Origin: Vitis vinifera
Taxonomy: Eukaryota; Streptophyta; Magnoliopsida; Vitales; Vitaceae
DNA: 64,000 nt
Assembly: GCF_030704535.1 (NCBI RefSeq)
Contig: NC_081812.1
Location: 1,509,501 to 1,573,500 of the forward strand
Direction: 5' to 3'
A program made the translations under genes and the position numbers. The notes beneath the pieces are model-generated. The model had not been told where the DNA came from. It worked only from the letters and a program-made list of their open reading frames with translations, and ran no database searches. Below are positions 37,692 through 49,400 of this stretch, one piece after another (position 1 is the stretch's first letter; each line of letters starts with the position of its first letter).

Positions 37692-39323
37692 CTAAGCCGT
37701 CGACGTCCTCGTCGTTGCCTCATTCTGAAACTTCTCGATGTGTTTCCAGAATTTTCTCAAGGCATCCGCATGTTTCCAGCTTACCTGCCTCTTAGGTAGT
37801 CCTTTCCATCGGACTAGATACTCTATCACAGGAGGGACCCCTTGTCTCCTGGTGACCCGTTCAGCCAGGATATTCTTCACCTCCTTCTCCCGTGAGGCTT
37901 CAGATGGATGCAGACCCGTGCGTTTCCGATGCTTAGAGTGTTGCTTCCTCTTACCCATTGAGTTCACCTTTCCCTTAGTGACCTCTTCCATGTGTGTGCG
38001 GGCTACCTCAGCTCGCTCTCCTTTTTCCTCCTTTACTTGCACCCCTGCTAATAAGGAGGTCTCAGGCGTACTAGGCTTCGGGTTGAATTGGAGGGCACCT
38101 AGTAGCTGCATTGAGCCCATATGTGCTTCGTCCTCCTGCTCCCTCTCCTCGATCATGGCACTGAGCGCCTTCCGCTTTGGACAATCCCGTGCCCAATGTG
38201 GACCGTCACACAGGAAGCATTTGATTTTAGGCGTAAACTCCCTCCTTTCCGCCTTATCCCTTCCTTCTCGGACGTTAGAGGTCTTGCTTGATCCCTTTTT
38301 AGGAGCATTGTGGTCCCTTGGAACCTCGTCTCCCCCACCCATGGCGTGGCTATCCTCTAAAGACTCATCCTTGGAGGAGTCTCCCCTCTTATAATCCGTT
38401 AAAGATTCTGCTATTGCCATAGCAGTGGCTAAGTCTTGAACGCCTCGGCGCCTTAATTCCTGCTCGGCCCACCCTTGCAGGTTGTCCATGAAGTTGAATA
38501 GCAACTCCTCCTGAGTCATGTTAGGAATCTCAAGCATGAGCGAAGAGAATTCCTTGACATAGTCGCGTATTGAGCCTGTGTGCTTAAGACGCCGCATGTT
38601 TTTCCTAGCCAGGTAAGCCACGTCCTCCGGGTAGAACTGCCTCTTGATCTCCCTCCTGAAGTCCTCCCACGTCCCTATGGTGCAAATGTCTTTCTCCATA
38701 TCGGCAAACCTTTGACGCCACCATAGAGTAGCTGTGTCAGTAAGGTAGAGGGTCGCAGTTCTCACCTTAGCCGCCTCATCCGTCAATGCGATAGCTTCGA
38801 AGTATCGCTCCATATGCCATAAGAAGTTATCCAACTCCTTGGCATCCCGCTTGCCACTAAACCTATGTGGCTTCGGCACCTCCACCCTAGATGCCTCCTG
38901 TGTGGCCATGACCCGTGCCGACACAGCAACCTTGTAGATGGCCAACTCTTACCTCACCTCCTGGTCTCGGGCTTCCATGCGCGCAGCCAAGGCCTCCATC
39001 CTTGACTCCATGCTAGCAAGCATGCTTAAGACCTTTCCTTGGAAGGACACAAACTCCTCGTGCGACACTGGTTGAACCTGTGAGATTAACACCCCCTCGC
39101 GAAGGTCTTGGATCTGCTCCCTTAGATCCTCTAAGCCCTTCTCCATGCCTTGCTCGATCAAGTCCAACCCCTCCCGAGTGTCCGCCTCCACCTTGGCTAA
39201 CCTTGCCTCCATGTTGGCTAAGGCGTCACGAGACTTATCCTTCCTGTCCCTGCCCCGTGCAGTAGGCTCGATCTCCCTCCCACGGGTTTGCTCACTAGTC
39301 TCCTCCACATTGGAACCCGACAT
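37692..39323 (-). pseudogene. Gag-chromodomain fusion ORF of the non-autonomous chromovirus element
   Basis: Reads from ATG at 39323 (MSGSNVEETS) to TAG at 37692-37694 in one frame, broken only by TAA at 38946-38948, probably a former CAA. Before the stop: a coiled-coil-like region (MEARLAKVEADTREGL). After the stop, residues numbered from there: retrotransposon Gag domain about 22-180 (LDNFLWHMERYFEA, TLWWRQRF, RREIKRQFYP); zinc knuckle C243-x2-C246-x3-H250-x4-C255; then, after a basic linker, about 355-400 is EYLVRWKGLP with W390 and DALRKFWKHI, an integrase C-terminal chromodomain. No protease or polymerase motif lies between. Gag packages RNA; the chromodomain normally guides integration. 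The stop may make this copy defective unless it is read through. Confidence 0.88.
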
Positions 39324-39352
39324 GCTTCCTTTGGTATGCCCACCTCGTAACC

Positions 39353-39366
39353 GCGCTCTGATACCA
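39353..39366 (-). other. primer-binding site (initiator tRNA-Met)
   Basis: Minus strand TGGTATCAGAGCGC, two bases inside the 5' LTR, exact match to the usual plant tRNA-Met 3' end complement. Confidence 0.9.
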
Positions 39367-39368
39367 CT

Positions 39369-39911
39369 TGTCACGGACTTAGTCGTTCACTAAGCTCGTG
39401 CGGCACTTAGGCAAGTCAAGACGCTTGATCTTGCTAAGTCAGCCTTGATCCCCAATGCTTAGCTTGCTCGGCTAAGACACTCGCGACTCGAAAGCTTAAG
39501 AGCTTAGTAGGCAACTCTTTAAAGAATGGAAGCTTTATTATCTCAAGAAAGCCTTTACAAGTGCTTGGATGCTCACTTGCTTGGTGCCTTGGCCAAATGA
39601 GACCCTCACCTATTTATAGGCACCAATGGAACTCTCTAGAACCTTGGAGGGTTCCTTACAATTCATGAATATTCTAGAATGTCCTACACTATTCTAGAAT
39701 ATTCAAGAGACTTCTAGATTTCTCTAGAAAGCTTTGGACCCTTCTCATGCCTTCTACCATAGTGTAGAGTTGTGTGGACTTCTCTACGCATTTCTAGAAC
39801 CTTCCACACTCTTCCCACTAGTGGCTAAGTGTGGATGTCTCCAAGGGTCTCTAGAAGCTTCTCACCTCCTATATAAGCCATGGGGAGGGTCATTTGAAGC
39901 ATCTTGTGACA
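39369..39911 (-). repeat. 5' LTR of the chromovirus-derived element
   Basis: 543 bp, TGTCAC…GTGACA. Holds a single copy of the 40-bp unit: HSEs at 39662-39679 (four perfect units) and 39692-39719. TATA box at about 39609-39619 on the minus strand. Drives transcription toward Gag. Confidence 0.92.
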
Positions 39912-40140
39912 CTAAGCTGGGCCACAAAGTCCACTTTGCACCTGTAGGAGGAACAAGTAAGCCCACAAAGAAAGGAAGTGCCTTGGAAAACTAGAGCCAC
40001 GAGGCAAACTTGGAAGGCAACAAAGCATATAAAGTAGTAGCCATGGCCTAGTAGACTAGGTGAGAGGAGAGACTGAAGAGACAACAGTAGGAATGGGGGT
40101 GATGACTAGAAGTAGAAAACCGAGACTATTTAAAAGTAAC
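39912..40140 (+). repeat. right part of duplicated non-coding block 1
   Basis: 'cccactttgcacct', 'gaacaagtaagcc', 'gaagagacaacagtaggaat' and 'gatgactagaagtagaaaac' match 42855-43065 with small differences. Confidence 0.65.
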
Positions 40141-40463
40141 TATGCATTACTTTCTTGCAAACAACTCAATGATCTCATCCTAGATTGTTTTGAAATATTT
40201 TCAACTAATGTTAGGATAAGTAAATCCTAGATCTAGCTAACTAGGGTTGTTTCTTCTCTTGTTGCCTACTTTGGGCTAATGATGTTGTTGATCAATTGAA
40301 AAAAAGACTAGTAAAGCAAATAGTTTCTTTTGTAGGAGATCTTTTTACCCTCCTTGAGTTGTACATTGTTATGATTTTTTGTTAGAAATATTGATATGAA
40401 AGGGATAAGATAATTTGCACATTTAGAAAAATGACCTCAACTCATTGAAAATTATAAATATAA

Positions 40464-40860
40464 CCTAAGGCCTACTTGGTAATTATTTTTATGAACAATT
40501 TTGAAAAACAATTTTTTATAATAGTTTTTTTAAAACTGTTCTATGAGGTTTTATAAAATAGATGTTTGTTTAGGAATTTGAAATGTTTTCTATATTTTTA
40601 AATATGTTTTTAAAAGAACTTTTATATGCAGAACTTTGTTTTTAATCATTCTTCATATTTATATAATTATTTTTAGAAAATAATTGAAAACAATTAAAAA
40701 ATGTTTTTCCAAAAAAAAATAAAATCATATTTTCTATTTTTTATAACATAAAACAATTTTCTATTTTTTGATTGCTAAACATGTCTTTTATTTGTGTGTG
40801 TTTTTGTTTTGAAAAATAGAAAACTGTTTTTGAAAACAATTACCAAACACACCCTTAGTA
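40464..40860. mobile_element. MITE-like element, copy 3 (best preserved)
   Basis: Left end 'ctaaggcctacttggtaatt' and right end 'aattaccaaacacaccctta' are inverted repeats with a few mismatches, and pairing continues inward (aaacaattttgaaaa against ttgaaaacaatt). About 395 bp, no coding. Shares body sequence 'aactgttctatgaggtttta' with the copies at 6245 and 15537. No clear target duplication. Confidence 0.65.
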
Positions 40861-41059
40861 TCCCATACTTTTTTTTTTTTCTTTTTTCTCCAAAAAGTGC
40901 TTGGATCATAGATGTTATAAAAAAATTTGATGAAGGTTATTTCTATTAAAAAAAGATTATATTTCACACTAATAAAAGATTCCCCTCACACTCTTGTTTT
41001 CTCCTTGATAGTATATTCTTGCTCATCTCTTCTTTTGTTACTTGCGAATGAACAAAATA

Positions 41060-41520
41060 TTGAGGAATTGTCCATACGTAAAATCAAAATTATTGATACG
41101 GACCACCTTTTTATAATCGAAATAAAGTGAATTTTCTTTTGATTTGGTTTACTAATTACTTTTTGATTTCTTTCATTATTGAAAATGTATTTATCAATAA
41201 TTTTTTTTGTTGATTCAATAAAAAATTGTGCATTGCTTCTGGGAATATTAATGAGACATAGAAGAATATCTATGTATATCCTTTCAATGAAATTTTTTAT
41301 AAAATAATGTAATTTGCGAATTAATCGAGAATTCCTTCTTTTTAATATTTGCCAAATACTTTTTTGTGATTCTAATCTTTTAGCATTATAACTAGCTTTG
41401 TTAGGGCTAATATTTGTCTCTGAAGTTAGAAAGAGTTTTTTCTTGTCTTTTATATTTTTTTCTATTTTTTTCGAAATCATATGTATATAAATCCATATTA
41501 TCTTTTTGTAACTTACTTTA
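41060..41520 (-). pseudogene. ycf1: plastid ycf1 (TIC214) fragment in nuclear DNA (NUPT)
   Basis: Minus strand gives [10 protein letters not shown], then after a frameshift [63 protein letters not shown] and [15 protein letters not shown] recognise this as an internal piece of plastid ycf1, part of the chloroplast inner-envelope translocon gene. It covers roughly 150 residues of a protein of well over 1500, so it is a non-functional insertion. Similarity fades near 41060, after RWSVSIILI. It lies next to a fragment of a different plastid gene. Confidence 0.85.
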
Positions 41521-41786
41521 TTAGTTCATCAATAAATTATTGAAACCAATAAATATAGGCCTACCTGCCATCCACACCAAAATAAATGGAGTTTTCCGAA
41601 AAAACCTACTTCCATCAGTGCAAATACAATCACCTAAATTTAAGATGATAAATAATTCCCCATTGGCAAAAGGGTTATCCATTAAGCGGAGAAAATCAAC
41701 AGAAAGATTAGACTCACGAATCACTATAAATACAAGAAGTCGAGTAAGTGGATTGGTCCGAGTGGAGAGAAAAAAAAAGGATTGAA
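41521..41786. other. unidentified segment between two plastid fragments
   Basis: Open on both strands for over 60 codons (minus: [18 protein letters not shown]; plus: [19 protein letters not shown]). Its position between ycf1 and rpl22 pieces suggests organellar origin, but I do not recognise the protein and cannot assign it. Confidence 0.35.
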
Positions 41787-42030
41787 CTTAAAATCTTTTC
41801 TGCTTATTGAGCGTGTTATCCCATTTTTAAATTAATTTATTATGCAGCAGCAAATGCTAAGCACAATATGGGTTTGAACGAAGAATATTTAGTCATTACT
41901 AAAGCCACAGTCAACGAGGGTACTACCGTGAAAAAATTGAAACCTCGAGCTCAAGTAGTTATCCGATAAAAAGACCCACTTGTCATATAACTATTGTATT
42001 GAAAGATACAAGCTTATATAAAAAATATGT
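41787..42030 (+). pseudogene. rpl22: plastid rpl22 fragment (NUPT)
   Basis: Plus strand reads [37 protein letters not shown] and [13 protein letters not shown]; after a frameshift it continues [20 protein letters not shown]. This is the C-terminal half of plastid ribosomal protein L22. An Arg codon has become TGA (CGA to TGA) and the frame shifts near 41950, so it is dead. Confidence 0.85.
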
Positions 42031-42364
42031 CGTAGAAAACTCTATCAGGTGTTTAAAAAAAAAACGGATTCACCCCACTTACTTTTGAAAAGTTTTCTCA
42101 TCTTTGCTTGTACTTAAAAATTTCTTATTAATGAATTGTTTATTCTTAACTGGATTGGATATTAGACAACGACTGGAAATTAACTTTTAAATCCTGCAAA
42201 CTTACTATTTTGAAGAATCTTAAATGAGAGCAACAAAATTTTAGAAATTATCATTGATTTAACTCAAATAATTATATGAAAATTTTGTAATAATTCCACA
42301 AATTTCTAAAATTTTATAGCAATATAGGCATGATTCAAATAAATGAAACAACTTATCAAGGAGA
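42031..42364. other. spacer with similarity to 36310-36800
   Basis: 'catctttgcttgtacttaaa' and 'gactggaaattaacttttaa' parallel 36330-36390 and 36729-36755. No gene. Confidence 0.45.
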
Positions 42365-43085
42365 TGATCAAGAGGAACTAAATTAATACCCTCAAAACTA
42401 TCAATCATACATATTATTCAACCTTCAAAAGAAATGAAATGGGGAGATGAGATGCCATACTCCAATGGCGGAGCTAGGAATGTGCTCTAGGAGGGGCATA
42501 AATAAAAGAATTATTTCGGGTCGGGGTGGGGCAAAAATAGGGAGAGACAATGGTATATAGTGTAACAAAAAACATGTTTTCTCCTTAAACAGAAGGCCAA
42601 GGTTCAAAACCCTTATTATGATTTTAATTTTTAGGAGGGCATGTGCCCCTCAAGGGCCTTGGCTGGCTCCGCTAGTGCCATACTCAGAAGGGCCTTGGCT
42701 GGCTCTGCCAGTGGACTCAGAGCAAAATATTTTGGTGACACATTTGTGCATTTACCTCCAAACCAATTGTTATATAGACACATGAATAAACATCGAAAGA
42801 ATTCAAAACTGGTCTGTGGGCCATGCAGGGTCGGGCCGTAGGTTGCTCAGCCCACTTTGCACCTCTGAGTGAAACAAGTAAGCCATCAAAGAAAGCAAGT
42901 GAGCTAGGAGAAACTTGAAGGCAAAGTAGTAGCTAGATAGTCAAGTAGGCTAGCAAGATGAGCAAGCCCACAAGGAGTCCTCTTCTTCCAAGAGGACAAC
43001 AGGTGAGAGCAGAGAATGAAGAGACAACAATAGGATTGGGTGATGACAAGAAGTAGAGAACAGAGACTATCACCAAGAAAATAAA
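42365..43085 (+). repeat. duplicated non-coding block 2
   Basis: Direct counterpart of block 1 (36940-37097 plus 39912-40140), with an extra middle part containing a near-repeat of 'gggccttggctggctc' (42654-42670, 42690-42706). It lacks the chromovirus-derived element, so it shows the pre-insertion state. Confidence 0.6.
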
Positions 43086-43484
43086 CTCAAACTATCACTT
43101 GCCTGGTTTTCTTCGTGAGGTCGAGACAGAAGCTCACCTTCTTGGACAACAATGCACTCTTTTTATACCAGTCACAGCCAGGATGAGGACCCTTTGGGAA
43201 AGAACATAGTAGGAAGAGGGTATATTTCCCAACCCATCCTACAATACACACAACAAATGTGTGAAAATATGATACCAACAAAGCCAGCAAAAAGTTAGTC
43301 ATCATATATGAAACGATTACTATTATTATCAAAGAGCCAGAATATTGAGCAGATACTATAAGATCCAATTACAACTGAGATTCATTTAATGGGTTACTAC
43401 TATATGCAGTTCTGATGTAACTTCTTATGTAATTCATTCCTTCTGCCATATTCTTGAGAAGAGAATAGTGAATAGTTCATTCCT

Positions 43485-46400
43485 TTAGGCTTGAGGGGGG
43501 TTCTGGTTGGGTTCTTCTGGAGGCTTCAAGGACCACTTGTTGAGACGCTCGGCTGTTTTTCTAACCTGTAAGAAGGAAAAAGTGCTTGTTAATGAAAAAA
43601 TGGTCTTCAATTATTGATAAATTAAGATCCTATTTGGACTGGCCTTTTAAAAGAGAAGTTCTAAGTTGACAACAACTTTTTGCCTAAGTTTATGCAGTTT
43701 ACATAAATGCGTTCTTGCTTTACAAAGAGCTTTACACAAAAGTAAGAATCATTTTGCTTCTTGTGGAAGCCCTTTTATAGCTTATGTGGGAAGATGTTTC
43801 ATGTTCAATGAAGTTTTCATAACGCCAAAATTGCCCTTCTAAAGTCGGACTTTCAGCTTCAAATTTTAGTTCAAACCAAAGGCAAAAAGCTACCTGAAAC
43901 AAGGCTTAGATTCTTTTTATATGTGATCAATGTCATTTAGGCAAAAGGCAAAATTAATGTTTTTATTCTGAAAATCTTTAGATTTCAATTTCATGAATCT
44001 TCTTTCATCTACCTGTTCATCCCAATTAGTTCTCCATGTCAAGTAGAAAAGCACAAGCGACTGCATGGCCACTCCACAAAGCATTCCAATCCACATACCC
44101 TGTAAAATAAATAAGGAAGAAATCAGCATAAATATAAAGAAATATAGAACCTAGAAAGCCATAAGCCTCCTTTCTACTGTTAGATTCACATTATAGAAAC
44201 TACCTTTTACTATCCTTCAGGGCCCTAACTGAATGGGTTTCAATGTCCCATTAGAACAAAGATTTTATTATTCAATTTATAACAGCTATGTTAAAGTTCA
44301 ACCAGCAATGTGTGGACAACACCTGAACAACTAAAATCACACTGGATCAAGTCTGAAATTTAACGCTGTCTGATAGACCACCAACTCTACCATTCGATGA
44401 AGGATCTGTATCTTGATATGTAAATATCTAAAATGCTATAGCTAGACAGACAACCTCTTACCCTAACTGAGAGATGAGCCACATAAGCAAGAAAAACTCC
44501 TAATGGAATCCCAAGAATATATAAGCAACCAACATTGACAAATGCAACCACACCTTGCCAACCGGCACCGACAGCCACACCTGCTTAGAAGAATTTAAAG
44601 ATTAAAAAAATAATTTCAGGAAGAATGTGTACATGCATAAGAGCATGCTAGCTATTTATTTTACAACTGAGATGGAGCTCTTAAAAATCTCTAAATGTAT
44701 GTAAACAATTTATCATACAAGAGAAGGAATACTTGCCTGTGAGTACTGTCTGAACACTATTAACCAAGACTGAGAAAGCAAGAAGAATGGAGAGACTTGA
44801 AACAGTTTCTGCCACTTCCTTATTACTAGTAAACAAGTATGAAAAATTTTGCCCAAAGACAAAACACAAAATCCAAAAGAGCACTCCAATACAAATTGAA
44901 ATACTTGAACTGACTTTAACGGCAAATTTTGCAGCTCTGGCATTTCCTTTCCCCAGCTCATTTGATACCCGCACACTATACAAGTGAAAATATAAAATAA
45001 TTACTTTAAGGAGAGCAAATGACCTAACTGTTACAAAGAAAGAAAGGAAAGCATTTCTGGTAATAGAAGCCATACCATACGGCACCTAGGAAGCCAAGGA
45101 AGAACATAAGTGCCCATGCACTAATATTGAGGCTGAAAAATCATTGAATTCAAAGCAATTTTTTTAATAAAGCAAATAGACTATTAATAAAAGAAATTGG
45201 ATAAAACCTTACCAAATTGAGAATGCAGCTATGGCAACTGTTGCATTTTTCAGATATCCTGCCAATAAGAGTATGATAGCACCATACCATAACTCTAAGC
45301 TGTTGAAGATTAAAAGAAAACTTACAATTAGGATGTGATAGTTCTTGCATAAATGAACATTTAGTAAGGATGTGATAATACTGAAGATGAATGAGAAGTT
45401 TCTTTCGAGATATGTTGAGGATATTTCAATGCCTTATAAATTTGAAGAATTTGATGTCTTTTGCATAGCATTTCATCTCATCCTTGGTGAAATTCAAATA
45501 GACTCTGTTTGGTGTTTCGATATATTTAGGAAAAAATCCCATAATTTTTTATGAGATTTGTGCCCAAAAATTAGAGAGCTGGGATTCATCACATTGAGCA
45601 GTGCTTTCTATAGTTGGATTCATATAGGGGTAGATTTTTAGTACTAGGATTTATTTCCATGTGCCTAGTTCTAATTCTAAAAACATCTGTTGGGTTTAGG
45701 ACTTCCTTCAGTCCTGTAGATGTCTCCTTGAAGTCCTCTTATTTCAAAGAGGTAAAAAATTGGCCATACCTTTGTCATTATTCTATCTCCCTAAAGCTAG
45801 AACAGAGTCATTATTATATTTCCTGAAAGGTAGGACAGGTTCCATAGGAATTCTGACAAAAGCTACCAGAGGCTTGAGTTTCTTTTGTGAACATGTGATC
45901 AACTTCCTATTAGCACACATATCTAATCTTCTTAGTATCACTTTCACTTCTGTTTATTTTTCGTGCATATTTTGGTTTCCTTCCTACAGTGCCCAAGCCA
46001 TGATTAGTATCTATCCAACAATGGTGAACATTAAGGGTGATTTTTTACTTCAACAAAAAACAAATACTTGTGCTAATCTCAGTACCAAAGTTGGTCTTGT
46101 TATTTGCTTTTTGTAAGGCTCTGCTTTCATATATAAACAACCTATCTCTAACTTCATTTCATGTGATTCTTTGTCTCCTGGACATTGTTTATTATGGTCT
46201 GTTATAACTTGTCTTCCATTCCCTGGAATATTTCATTTAACTGAAAATTACAAAGCCAAACTCTTAGACAGAGGATTTACACAAACTTACAATATGAACT
46301 ATTGAGAGACCTTGCTCTAGCTGCAAAAATGGACTCATATGTGACTTACTACCTCACCTGCTAATCTAGTTTCTGTCTTCCAGTTAGATGTGAGAATGAA

Positions 46401-49400
46401 TCTCCATGCAGTAATCACCAGGAGAAAGTGAGTGGTCCAACTTCTGGGATTCAATGTTTTTGAAAGGGAGGAGGAAAAAGGTGAGCCATTTGAGAAAGCT
46501 TTCTACACCCTAAAGTAATCTTGAAAAGCATGGATAAAGAGGTGCCATGGAGTTGTGATTAAGATTAAATTTACACAGCCAAGTAAATTTGCTAATCAAG
46601 CAAAAATGTGGTACAACTATACTTGAGATATTGTATACGTTGATGACATTATGTTAACTGGTAATTCTGTAACTGAGATCTCCTTGTTAAAAAACTTGAG
46701 TCATCACCTACAGTACATTCTCAGAATTAACATTGCTTAGTTTGAAATTTTTTTCCTGCCATCTGAAATATGCACTTAGCTTATTGAAATAAATTGAAAT
46801 GCTTGAAAGTAAATCAATAAGTACCCTAATTGGGTTTCACAGTCTGGGTGATGAAGGCAGAAGTCAACGTAGGTATGTCCAGAGGTTAGTGGGAAGATTG
46901 AGCTATTTACCTCTTAGTAGATTGGTTCTGCTTAGTCAGTAAAGCTTATCTGCCAATATACATACACATTCAACCATTTCTTGCTGTTTGGAAGCCACAT
47001 GCAGAGGCGAATGGAGGACTTGAAGCCATGTCTTGATAAGAATATTTTGAATGGTTGACATGATCATGTCAAGACTTCAGACCTTTGCAGATTTTATTTT
47101 GGGCTGGTTCTGTTTAGATGGGGAATCTATAGTATCTTATATAGATTTGTTGGCAGTAAACCTTATAATCTTGGCCAAGTACAAAGACAATATGTAGTAG
47201 CAAGGTTCAACAAAGAATCTGAATTTTAGAGTAATGATCCATGGTATTTGTAGCTCAGTTGGATCAAGATTCTGGGATCGATCAACATTTTATTTAGGAA
47301 AGACTCAAACCGTGTGGAGATTTGTACACTATTTTTGAGGAATAATCCATTTGGGCACATTTTTTGCAAAGGGAATGTGAAATCATGTGTTACTCTAGGT
47401 ACTGGAAAAATGTTGAGAGTGTGTCACACTCAGCATGTAGTCTACAAGTCAAGGGTCTGACTACAATTGCAATCTTCATATGTTAATAATAAAGGCTTTA
47501 GGATTAGGAATAGAGTTATAGTAGTATTTCTTTTTCTCTTTGTTCTTTCATTTTCTCTCTTCTTCTCTTCCTTTCTTTTCCTTTCAGCCAAACAACAGAT
47601 TTCCGTAACAAACTAATTTCTGATTTCTTCAGACCATTGGATAAGACATTTGAACACATCCAAAATTTTAATCTCCTTGTGATTGTCTTCTCTCCTGCGT
47701 ATAACCGAAGACCCTATTATTCAACTTCTTGAGTATGAGCTTGATGATTATTTTTATTTTATATATATATATATATATTTGTATGAGGTTATGTACCTTC
47801 ACACCCTTGCAACAAAACTGTGTCCATTGCTTCTTAAAATCCTCTTTAAAAGGAAGTGATCAATCTGTATATTTTCAAACCAAAAAGGAATTGCGCCCAT
47901 TTGGAAAGGTTAAACTCCATGAAGACAGGAGTGCGATCCAAAAATAGTCCCATCCATCAGACAACAAGAATCTATCAAGCTTACTGCATATCACATGCTC
48001 TTGCATGTTAGGAAACATCATGACGACACTCATGAGAGGGAGTAACAAGACTATAAACCTAATAATTTGTCAAGATTTTTTGTACTTCTATTAATCCTCA
48101 ACTTTTCATCCCTAAAATTTTAATTAAGACTCTAGACCACATTAAAATCCCCACCCACATAACATGAGGCCCATTGGGACCATGAACAAACATGAAACCT
48201 CAAATCAAATCATCCATTTTGAATCTAACTGTAAAGGAATAAGAGCCTCCCAAAATCTCATCATCCCCCACTACTCTAGTATCCAAAAGCATAACCACTC
48301 CTTGAGAAGGTCCACTGCAAGGTAAAACAACCTATTCCTTATGCCTAATTGTGGAAGAATATAATTTGTATGTAGGTTGGCAAATTGTCTAAATTTGGGA
48401 GGTTATAGCTGTATAATTCTATTATTAAGGAGAGAATTGGACAATCCCATAATCAAGGGAATATGATGTAATTAGGTTAGAAAGGTTCCTATTTTTGGTG
48501 CTAGGAATAATTGTATAAATATGTGGTTTTGTACATATTGAAATCAAGGAAAAATCTATTCTTTTTATTCCTTCCAAGATTCTTTAGATCCTTCATGGTA
48601 TCAAAGCTTTAGGCTTGTAAATCTAGGAATCAAGAAGAGAAGTGTTTTGGCTTCAGCGTCTAGTTCGAAGTTCATTGTCAACCTTTAAGGGTTTCCTTCT
48701 CGTCTAAACCTCATTGTTGCTGCAAATAGAGATTGCACCGCCACCTTCGTCTCTGCCTCGCACTGGCATCCTCACGTCGCCGTTGCAAACATAGATTGTT
48801 GAATATAATGTATTTATAGTGTATAATCTTTCCTTGTTAATATAGGTCACATGTATGATCTTTCCTTGTTAATATAGGTCACATGTATGGTAGTTAGGAC
48901 TCCTAGCCTTGTATATATATATATTTCTCAATTGTAAGTAGATTTTACATGAATGAGAATTAAGGTTTTTCTTCTTTCTCTCTCTCTCAACATGGTATCA
49001 GAGCCAAGGGAGAAAACCTAATTCTTTTCAGTTTCCCGTGTCATCAACTCCGGGAAACCTTCCGGTGACCGTGTTTCATTCCGGTCACCTTTCCCATCTC
49101 CCAATACTTTCCGGTTAGTCGGATCGTCGTCAGAAAACACTCACCGCTGGCAAACTTTTCCGGCGAACTTTCCGACGACAAAAGATCATCCACGCGCAGG
49201 CCACGCACAATTTTCTGGCCGGAGACTGTATCTCACGCGCCGGCACGTGAGGGCGCGTGAGGACTTTCTCGGCCACGCGCCTCCTCCTCCAGCCTCGCAT
49301 GACGCCGACTAGCCTTCTTTCATCCCCGGTTCTGCCATCCGAGCCCTACACGTACCTCTTTTGGGGTTTTTTGCCTCCGCCGACCCTCCAAACAATTGTT

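Larger units (their letters stand above)
37098..39911 (-). mobile_element. non-autonomous Ty3/gypsy chromovirus-derived element (Gag only, TR-GAG-like)
   Basis: Full-length on the minus strand: LTRs of 543 bp (39369-39911) and 583 bp (37098-37680), primer site 39353-39366, Gag frame 39323-37692 and polypurine tract at 37681-37691. LTRs begin TGTCAC and end GTGACA. CTAA flanks both sides (37094-37097, 39912-39915), a probable target duplication. Apart from one 40-bp duplicate and a few base changes the LTRs are the same by eye, so insertion is fairly recent. Protease, RT, RNase H and the integrase core are missing and Gag is fused to a chromodomain. Movement would require enzymes from a related autonomous chromovirus. 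Confidence 0.92.

Noticed and set aside
37738..38394. 218-codon plus-strand frame
   Set aside because: Exact shadow of the Gag-chromodomain frame on the other strand; Cys/Ser/Pro-rich with no family features.
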